A program made the position numbers and the translations under genes. From Oncomelania hupensis (taxonomy: Eukaryota; Mollusca; Gastropoda; Littorinimorpha; Pomatiopsidae), in contig CM072523.1 in the NCBI GenBank assembly GCA_036898135.1, forward strand, positions 310,001 through 374,000: DNA of 64,000 bases. The letters are read 5' to 3'. The notes beneath the pieces are model-generated. The model had not been told where the DNA came from. It ran no database searches and saw only the letters and a program-made list of their open reading frames with translations. Below are positions 56,276 to 64,000 of the stretch, piece by piece; positions within the stretch are counted from its first letter, which is position 1; the number at the start of each line of letters is the position of its first letter.

Positions 56276-58196
56276 GAAAACTCACAAACATTCCAAGCAA
56301 AAGAACAACCAAAAGCATACCCAAGTCAAATAAACCCGGTATTGCTGACAAAAGAACAGCATCAGCAGAAAAAACGGAAAAAAGATCCTGACGATCTGAA
56401 ACAGGCAACACCTCATCAAAAACCACTGACGAAATGTCCTTATCATCCTTGACAACACACACAGACGCCAAAACTTGTCTTGTTGTCTCTTCAAACACCA
56501 CAGCAGAATCCACCAACTCTGAACCCACAGAACAAAAACCAACGTGAGGAAAAACCCTTTCCTTGGCAACCTCAACAAACTTGCCTGATACCAAATCATC
56601 ACACTCTACCACCTCACCCTCACAAACAACTGTGTCAACACACACCTCAACTTCAGCAACACGTTGGACAACCACCAACGGTACCCTCGAAACCTCTCCT
56701 TTCGACCTAGACTCCTGACGAGAAACGCTAAAATCCTGAGAAACATCAACTAACGGAGTATGAGGAAAATCTTTCTTCGCAGTGCGAGCTCGAGTAGTGA
56801 CAGCCGCCACACTCAACTCAACTGAAACCTGAGCACCAACAACAGAATCTGTCAACCCAGCAATGTTCCCAATGATCAAATCAGCAACGGGGTCAGGAAG
56901 CACAGCACAAACCAACTGACCTGAAAAATATGGAGTGGACACTGCAAGTTTGGCAAGCGGATAGACAGTAATCTCACCTCCAAAAGTCTTACAACGCACT
57001 TGTCCTTCGATGTACTCGAGAGATGACACCAATCGCTGACGCACACCACAAATCGTAGCACCTGTGTCACGAAGTACAGAACATGGTGTACCCTTCACTG
57101 TACCCAACTCCAAATGTAGATGACCAACAGCTGGACTAGCAACAGAACAGACAACTTCAGGATCGACAGGCAATGCAGCAGAAACAACCTGAGTCTTTTG
57201 TGTATCTGTTTTGAGTGCAGAAGATCCAAACGGACAATTTTTTTTTACATGTCCCCCCAACCCACAAATGTAGCATGGATTTGTCGGATTGTTTCTGAGT
57301 GGACATTTGAAAGATGAATGGCCACTGCCTTTGCAAAGTTGACATTTACCAGAAAAATTCATGGACGAGCCACGTCCGAATCCACCACGATTTTGACCTT
57401 GATTAGAATCTGCAACAGTAGGTGGCGCACTTCGATTAAAGTTCCAGCGGCCACGGTAACCAACCTGACGTCGATAACCACCGTACCCACCGCGAAAATC
57501 CGAACGACCCGAAGCGGCGTTAGTTTCAGCAACGGTATTGAATTGACCAACCGACGCGAAGGCAGAAGTACTGGCCTTGCGAGCCAAATTCTTACCCGGA
57601 CGAGCAAGACGGTAACTTTCGGCACAATTCACCATGTCCTCGAGGCTAACCAATCCTCGTTCGCGAATGAAAGTGGCAAGATCTGCAGATACACTCTGGA
57701 GAAATTGTTCACCCAGTACCAAATCAACTATGCCATCTAGCGTACGCTTTACACCAGAAAGTGCAACCCATCGATCAAACAATCCATTAAGCTCAATGCC
57801 AAAAGTTTGAAACGGTTCATTTGCATCTGGTTTGGTGGAACGAAATTTCTCTCTGAAACCTTCAGCAGTACATTGGAATTTCTTCAACAAGTTATCTTTC
57901 AAAATGTCATAATCACAATGTCCATTTGCAGCTAAACTGTGATACAAACTCAAAGCATTCCCTTCAAGTAAGGCAGACAAATAAACAACCCATTGATCCT
58001 TTTCCCAGCCAAGTGCAGAAGCATTTGTTTCAAAACGAAACAAGTATGAGTCAATATCATCAGTCTTCTCTCTAAACATTGGAAGTTTAGGAAAAATTGG
58101 TCTAGCTTTGAACTGATGCTTCGCATAAGTCTGATCATGATCATGATCATGATCTTGACCAGCAACATGACCACCCTGATTAGCCTGTAGTTCCAA
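56276..58196 (-). CDS. gag-pr: Gag (SCAN-like capsid, two zinc knuckles) and protease of element 2
   Basis: A frame of 745 codons (to 55959), the first coded by TTG, follows an in-frame TAG. Order: DHDHDHD run (15-21); capsid N-terminal part 35-120; SCAN-like domain about 115-200 (EPFQTFGIELNGLFDRWVAL, LVLGEQFLQSVSADLATFI, ERGLVSLEDMVN); an arginine/glycine-rich RNA-binding region 235-280; CCHC knuckles C285-C288-H293-C298 and C308-C311-H316-C321; protease with RDTGA at 376-380 and an IIGN motif near 435; then VAAVTTRARTAKK, the same kind of linker as in element 1. After about residue 480 only an acidic valine-rich spacer follows, then out-of-frame RNase H. Gag and protease look intact, so the copy could supply its own particle proteins. 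Confidence 0.9.
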
Positions 58197-58490
58197 CTAC
58201 TTTGTTTTTTCCCTCTCTAGTTCAATGTCCATCCTTTTGGATTCCATCTCTTTTTGTGTTTCTAGCTTCTTGGATTCCAATTCTTTGTCTATATCTAGCT
58301 TCTTGGATTCCATATCCATTTCCTTATCTTTTCTTTTGGACTCATTTTCTATTTCTTTTTGTTTAGCCTCCCGTTCTCTTTGTCTATCAAGTCGCTGAAA
58401 ACATTCTTGAACATACTTATGTTTGTCAGCCACTTCCAAAGTAGTAGCTTGTTTAAGAAACTTTTCAAACAGATCATCATAGGCATCCAT
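58197..58490 (-). CDS. gag: Gag N-terminal coiled coil of element 2
   Basis: The ATG at 58490 opens 97 codons (MDAYDDLFEKFLKQATTLEV...) that become a K/E-rich coiled coil with repeated MESKKLDI- and ELESKKLE-type words. It ends at TAG (58197-58199). The next codon continues the gag frame without shift (LELQANQGG), so a single amber codon separates this segment from the capsid. It may be a recent mutation, or suppressed as in some retroelements. The counterpart in element 1 has the same coiled coil and SCAN-like capsid layout. Confidence 0.82.
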   Translation of the reverse strand: MDAYDDLFEKFLKQATTLEVADKHKYVQECFQRLDRQREREAKQKEIENESKRKDKEMDMESKKLDIDKELESKKLETQKEMESKRMDIELEREKTK

Positions 58491-59911
58491 GTTTTAATTT
58501 TTTTTTCAAAATATAAATCAAAATCAACACCTACCTAAACTACAATATATACACTAAGTCCCGAATACCCAAGAAAGAATGATAAAAATAAAAACTAACA
58601 ATAGCCCAAGCCAAGCTAAGTCAACAATAAATTCAAAATGAAACAAATCTAAGTAACCAATAAATAGCAAGAACCAAATCAATAAACTGATGAAGTACTA
58701 ACAATCAAATATCAACAAATCTAACTAATAAATAGCAGTAAGGCAAATCAATAAAACAATAAAGTATTAACAATCCAATATCAACAACTATAATTACCTT
58801 TTTTAAATAAATTCTTTTTATAACAAACAATAGCCTAAGAGAACTCAATAAACTGATAAAGTATGAACACTCACATATAAACAACTATAATTTCCTTTTT
58901 AAAAATAAATTATTATAATAAATAATAGGCGAAGATAACTCAATACCAAATCAATAACAGCAGTGTTCAATTAATCTAAGTCCTCAAATGTCTAAACCCT
59001 ATAAATTATTTCCCCCCCAAAAAAAATTTTTTTTTCAATACCTCAAAGTCAACACTACTTTAATAAATATACTGAAATAGAAACAAGTATGGCGAATACT
59101 AACACCTACTAAGACTAAACAAGGATAATATAAACAAATCAAATATTACTAACTCAAATAATAACGCAAATTCAAACAATAAGTTCAATCAATACTGAAA
59201 TGTATATACACAACAAAGGAACAATTCAACAAAAACTTTCAAAAATTATTAACGTTCAAGTTAAAGAAACAGATAATAAATTATACCCACACCAAGCAAC
59301 AATAGAATCAACACATAATTCCAAAATTATTAATAATAAAGGCAAAAACAAATCAAGAAGTATATCAACAGAATTATACTAACACTAAGCAATAATAAAT
59401 TCACAAATAATCAAGAAGTATATCAACAATTAACCCAGGAAAATTTCAACAATTAACTGCCAAATCACTAATGATAAATTTATATATATATAAAATCAAA
59501 ATTAAATTAACACTAAGGGGCTTTGTAACTAACCTATAATAAAATAAGAACGTGGAACTACTAACTCATTCACTGATTCACTCACACACAAAGTTAGGCC
59601 TACAGAACACAGATACTAGAACCAATGTAAACAATGAATACTAAGGCAGTAGAAAGAGCAATGAAAAAGAATATAGACCCCACAGGTAGAAAAAGATACT
59701 AAGCCCTTGAGCAACTCTGAAACTATACAGGAGCGCCCTACCGTGAAACTGGAGACGGTCTAAAACCAATCCTTAATAACAGCAAACATCCACAATCACA
59801 AGTTACAAACCACTTCACAGTCAAACAAGGGAGACAATCTAAACTCTACCCAATAATGTGAAAGAATTGACCTAGATACTACAAACCTTTAAACTACAAT
59901 ACTAACACAGA
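58491..59911 (-). other. Long A-rich leader of element 2
   Basis: 1.4 kb of A/C-rich (plus strand) sequence between primer-binding site and gag, with repeated AATCAATAAAC- and CAAATATCAACAA-type phrases but no coding frame of note. Longer than the 0.34-kb leader of element 1. Confidence 0.7.
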
Positions 59912-59928
59912 GACTAACAGGGTCACCA
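59912..59928 (-). promoter_or_regulatory. Putative primer-binding site, element 2
   Basis: On the minus strand TGGTGACCCTGTTAGTC starts 2 nt after the 5' LTR. The first nine bases match the complement of the animal tRNA-Trp 3' end as I recall it; the rest does not, so tRNA identity is tentative. Confidence 0.6.
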
Positions 59929-59930
59929 AA

Positions 59931-60922
59931 TGTAATGGAGGGATATTTAGTGTAGGTGCAATATATATATATATATATATGACTCCTAAAGAATTATGTG
60001 TGCGTGCACGTTCTCTCTGTTAACTATCACACCCACAAACGTACGGACTCTTCTCAACACAAACAAACACCAACACCAGATATCCGTTCCACGTTCTCAA
60101 AATTTATATAAATAATCAACAATAATCCTTATCAACCTTTCACACAAATTCTTTCATACAGATAAACGTAATTCCTGTAAACTTCATATACAAACAAAGA
60201 ACCACACTGGTTTGGTCACGTCACAACTGAACGACCGAGCTAAGATAGACGACGTCAGGCAATTGCTTGTCCTGGTCAACACAAACAGAACGAAAACACT
60301 GTACCTGTTTTAGCCGTTCTCACACAAGCTGGCACTAGACGCCAGAGACGATTCAATACGAGACTGCACGTCGACGGGCGGAGGAGCGTTCGTTAACTCC
60401 CGTCCACCCGAAGTAGACAACGTAGTCTTTGGTCAGGCGAAGGGCGTAAATCTGACCCTCTCCGATGTCCCTCACTCGTGGCCTCCGATCTCTCTCTCTG
60501 TCCTCACCTGGACAGCGCGGAACCACAACTGCTCCTGAGTAGGCCTCTCGCCCCAAGTAAGCCTCCAGTAGGCCGCTGTAATTTTTACAGCACAAAAATA
60601 CAACTTCCACTTCCAGATAGAAAGTTCCACCGAACCTGTACACCTTGGCAAGTTCACAGTGCCTTCTTCATCCTTTAGTTATTCCACAATTTACTCTTTT
60701 TTTCCTTCTTTTAACTTTTTGTTATTTCCTTGGCCTACACACACACACTGCTCCACTGCACACCAGCCTGACACAGAATTTTTGAGTGAGTGAACAATTT
60801 TTCATCTAATTCAAACTTTGATTAATTCAAACCTTCATATCATTGGCTCCCGAATCCTAGCCAATCAAAACACCGTACAATAATCGAATTATAAAAAACC
60901 CGGGAAAATCCCGTTCTCTACA
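59931..60922 (-). repeat. 5' LTR of element 2 (right side)
   Basis: 992 bp, differing from the left LTR by AT-run length (20 versus 26) and about two substitutions (CACGTCAC/CACTTCAC near 60219, GTAGTC/GTGGTC near 60424). Confidence 0.94.
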
Positions 60923-61825
60923 ATAATCATAACCATAATCATAACCATAATCATAACCATAATCATAACCATAATCATAATCATAACCATAATAATAATC
61001 ATAATCATAATCATAATCATAATCATAATCATAATCATAACCATAATCATAACCATAATCATAACCATAATCATAATCATAATCATAACCATAATCATAA
61101 CCATAATCATAATCATAACCATAACCATAATCATAACCATAATCATAATCATAATCATAACCATAATCATAACCATAATAATAATCATAATCATAATAAT
61201 AACCATAATCATAATAATAACCATAATCATAACCATAATCATAACCATAATCATAATCATAATAATAATCATAACCATAATCATAATCATAATAATAATC
61301 ATAACCATAATCATAATCATAATCATAACCATAATCATAACCATAATCATAACCATAATCATAACCATAATCATAATCATAATCATAATCATAATCATAA
61401 CCATAATCATAATCATAACCATAATCATAATCATAACCATAATCATAACCATAATCATAACCATAATCATAATCATAATCATAACCATAATCATAACCAT
61501 AATCATAATCATAATCATAATCATAATCATAACCATAATCATAACCATAATCATAATCATAATCATAATCATAATCATAATAATAATCATAATAATAATC
61601 ATAATCATAATCATAACCATAATCATAACCATAATCATAATCATAATCATAATCATAACCATAATCATAATAATAACCATAATCATAACCATAATCATAA
61701 TCATAATCATACCCATAATAATAATAATAATGACCATAATGATAATCATCATCATAATCATAACCATAATAATAATCATAATCGTAATCATAACCATAAT
61801 AATAATCATCATAATAATAATCTTT
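60923..61825. repeat. Hexanucleotide microsatellite, right part
   Basis: Continuation of the (ATAATC/ATAACC)n array beyond LTR element 2, decaying into ATAATAATC and ATC-rich variants after 61700. Confidence 0.97.
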
Positions 61826-62057
61826 TTAAAAAAAGTAAGTGTGAGATGTTTGATATTGTCCTTGTTCTTTCCGTTGAGGGCTCACAATGGTCCGGTCCAT
61901 GGTGGAATGTTCGCTATAACTGATTGCCGCATACAACAGTGTGACATCTTCATTTTCAAGTAATATTTGGCTGGAGTCTATCTTGGCTAGTTTGCGAAGG
62001 TTGCGAGGTTGTGTATAGTTGTATAGTTAGTTGGTTGGCCACTTTGTTGGTAGTTTG

Positions 62058-62085
62058 ACCAAAGAGCTTATTACGGCTCTTTGGT
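62058..62085. repeat. 10-bp stem hairpin
   Basis: ACCAAAGAGC and GCTCTTTGGT are perfect complements separated by an 8-base loop (TTATTACG). Confidence 0.8.
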
Positions 62086-62107
62086 TTGGCGTTAAGCGGA
62101 ACCGCAG

Positions 62108-62137
62108 CAAAGACCTTGATATATATCAAGGTCTTTG
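62108..62137. repeat. Perfect 30-bp palindrome
   Basis: CAAAGACCTTGATA, TA, TATCAAGGTCTTTG: two 14-bp arms around a central TA, with no mismatch. Confidence 0.92.
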
Positions 62138-62600
62138 ACCGCAGTCATATCCTAACTGCATGAAGAGAGAGTGCAGCTGTGTGAAAAAGGAGGTTGACAA
62201 ATTCTTATCAGGACTTGACCCAGACACAGCCAGTAGGTAGGCCTTGGTTGTAAATAATAAGCCTCGGAGCATTGTTACTGGAACGTACAGCACAAAGAGT
62301 GTGTTTCTTCGCTTTCAAAGCAAGCTAACAAAGTATCATATAACACCAGGCTTATTTGCGTGTAATTCTTCACTACAAGGTAAGTAGGCCTATGCCGTAT
62401 TCGTTGGAAAACTAGGTGTTCGAGGCTGCATGGAAGATCTGAATATGTATATGTTTCACATCTGTCTTGATGGAGATGATAAAAGGGTTTGAAAATAAGC
62501 GATCGTTCACTGTAAGTGGACCAACATAGACGGGCTTCGCTGCAGTCTTCTGTGGAAAATAGGCCTACGTCAATGTTTCTTTAGCCTAGTTTTTTTTGAT

Positions 62601-62770
62601 ACAATACAATGCAAAGCGATGCAAAAGAATATACATAATAATACAGTGTAATGCAATACAGTACAATACATAGCAATACATTGCAATGCAATGCAACAGA
62701 ATATACAGTATAATAATAGGACTACAGTGTAATGCAGTATAGTACAATACATAACAATACATTGCACAAT
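62601..62770. repeat. Degenerate AATAC/AATGC tandem repeat
   Basis: Runs of ATACAATACA/ATGCAATGCA; two halves of about 85 bp each contain ATAATAATA then CAGTGTAATGCA. The motif resumes at 62835-62885 after a short insertion-like segment. Confidence 0.8.
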
Positions 62771-62795
62771 TAGTTCATTAATTAGTGATTTTTAA

Positions 62796-62835
62796 AGAGT
62801 CCAGCGGACAACAAGGAGCCGAATGAGGACCTCCT
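62796..62835 (-). mobile_element. Retroposon 3'-end scrap
   Basis: AGTCCAGCGGACAACAAGG and AGCCGAATGAGGACC resemble the 3' end of the retroposon at 48825-48855 and the piece at 23482. Embedded in the AATAC/AATGC repeat. Too short for certainty. Confidence 0.4.
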
Positions 62836-62885
62836 ACAATACAATGCAGTATAATGCAGTACAGTACAACACAATATAATAGTTT

Positions 62886-63310
62886 TCTTGTTAAAGGGGC
62901 CAGGATATAAAACATGTTTCGTTATTTTTGGTGGCAGTTTAGTTGGGAAATGTCGTTGATGTTACAGTAAAAGGTGGTATAGTGGACAATCATTGATCAA
63001 ACCGACCGCTAAGCTTTGAATTCCAGGCGTCTTTTCCTTGTTATGTAAACAAACACCTGTGCCTGCTGTACACACTTTCACAGCTTATTTTAGAATCAAC
63101 CTTGATCCTATTCATTTGTATATAATAAGTTAATTTATCGATTTATATAAACTAAAAATAAAAACGTACTGGTGAAAGTTTTTTTTGTTTTGTTTTTGGC
63201 TTAATCTAAGATAATCTTTTTTTTTCAAGTGGAACAACACTGACTAAATATGAACATGATCTGGTAGGTTGAAATGCGTGGTCTTGAGGCCCTTTAAAAG
63301 ATTGGGTATG
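62886..63310. other. Unassigned sequence
   Basis: About 420 bp with T-rich runs; no gene or element recognised. Confidence 0.5.
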
Positions 63311-63314
63311 TTGA

Positions 63315-64000
63315 CGCAACAATTAAACATGGGTTAGAGGTGTGTTTGAACAACAGTAAAACATGGGTTAGAGTTGTGTTGGAGCAACAGTAAAACATGA
63401 GTTAGAGTTGTGTTGGAGCAACAGTAAAACATGGATTAGAGGTGTGTTTGAACAACAGTAAAACATGGATTAGAGGTGTGTTGGAGCAACAGTAAAACAT
63501 GGATTAGAGGTGTGTTGGAGCAACAGTAAAACATGGATTAGAGTTGTGTTGGAGCAACAGTAAAACATGGATTAGAGGTGTGTTGGAGCAACAGTAAAAC
63601 ATGGATTAGAGTTGTGTTGGAGCAACAGTAAAACATGAGTTAGAGGTGTGTTGGAGCAACAGTAAAACATGAGTTAGAGTTGTGTTGGAGCAACAGTAAA
63701 ACATGGATTAGAGGTGTGTTGGAGCAACAGTAAAACATGGATTAGAGTTGTGTTGGAGCAACAGTAAAACATGAGTTAGAGGTGTGTTGGAGCAACAGTA
63801 AAACATGAGTTAGAGTTGTGTTGGAGCAACAGTAAAACATGAGTTAGAGTTGTGTTGGAGCAACAGTAAAACATGAGTTAGAGTTGTGTTGGTGCAACAG
63901 TAAAACATGGGCTACAGGTGTGTTTGAGCAACAGTAGAACACAGGTTAGAAGTGCGTTGGTGATGACCAACATTAAAACATGGGCTACAGGTGTATTGGC
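63315..64000. repeat. 34-bp tandem repeat, about 20 copies, reaching window end
   Basis: Units GTTAGAGGTGTGTTGGAGC plus AACAGTAAAACATGG; variants GAGGT/GAGTT and ATGGAT/ATGAGT alternate in blocks. The array continues past the window. Confidence 0.96.

Larger units (their letters stand above)
54961..60922 (-). mobile_element. Complete non-autonomous LTR element 2, SCAN-capsid type
   Basis: A 5962-bp element with LTRs at 54961-55958 and 59931-60922 (TGTAATGG...TCTCTACA), flanked by ATAAT on both sides (54956-54960, 60923-60927). That 5-bp match is also expected from the host microsatellite. LTRs differ by three AT dinucleotides and about two substitutions, so the insertion is very recent. Minus-strand order: 5' LTR, primer-binding site, 1.4-kb leader, gag (coiled coil, SCAN-like capsid, two zinc knuckles), protease, spacer, RNase H C-terminal remnant, G-run polypurine tract, 3' LTR. 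Integrase and RT are absent. RNase H at the 3' end fits the Gmr1-type order. Confidence 0.93.
61826..62600. other. Unassigned sequence with two hairpins
   Basis: No coding region recognised. It contains two inverted repeats (annotated separately) at 62058-62085 and 62108-62137, and a GCGAAGGTTGCGAGGTTGTG run nearby. Confidence 0.45.

Noticed and set aside
56146..57740. Plus-strand frames of up to 140 codons within LTR element 2
   Set aside because: They lie antisense to gag and protease and have no motif.

Overview
The window is eukaryotic nuclear DNA. There is no bacterial-style gene density and no recognisable host gene: it holds only degraded or recent transposable elements separated by long tandem arrays. 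The element mix (SCAN-capsid Ty3 retrotransposons, CR1/L2-, Rex1-, RTE- and I/Nimb-like LINEs, a Tc1 element, hAT fragments, a tRNA-derived SINE, huge mini- and microsatellites) looks like a marine invertebrate, most probably a gastropod or other mollusc. That assignment is inference, because no host coding gene anchors it.

Layout. 1-14310 is one satellite array of 29/22-bp units with kilobase-scale higher-order duplication, ending at a 500-N assembly gap (14311-14810). 14811-23600 holds a hAT transposase remnant, a CR1/L2-like LINE 3' end, several minisatellites and an RTE-like LINE into which a 543-bp retroposon has inserted with a 12-bp target duplication. 23600-33046 is a chain of minisatellites (periods 25, 32, 39, 43, 17 and 19 bp) interrupted by a Rex1-like LINE and two more RTE-like fragments. 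33047-39291 is a complete, young LTR element on the minus strand. 39300-42005 is an I/Nimb-like LINE remnant split by a nearly intact Tc1 transposon. 42230-51345 holds more arrays, a SINE, a solo LTR with an intron-like segment, a second copy of the retroposon, and a SINE whose body and tail have both expanded into arrays. 51346-61825 is a hexanucleotide microsatellite of about 4.5 kb split by a second, very young LTR element (54961-60922). The remainder contains a perfect 30-bp palindrome and further minisatellites.

How the parts relate. Both LTR elements have SCAN-like capsids. The first has protease, then integrase, then an RT thumb/RNase H remnant, which is the Gmr1-type (copia-like) order inside a Ty3/gypsy lineage. 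Both lack the reverse transcriptase core, yet their LTR pairs are nearly identical and flanked by perfect 5-bp duplications, so they look like recent non-autonomous insertions mobilised in trans. Most datable insertions sit inside pre-existing tandem arrays. The strongest leads are the intron-like difference between related LTRs, the two-copy retroposon, the SINE-derived minisatellite/microsatellite cascade, and a 0.7-kb element whose ends are repeated AAAGTCAC words in inverted orientation.
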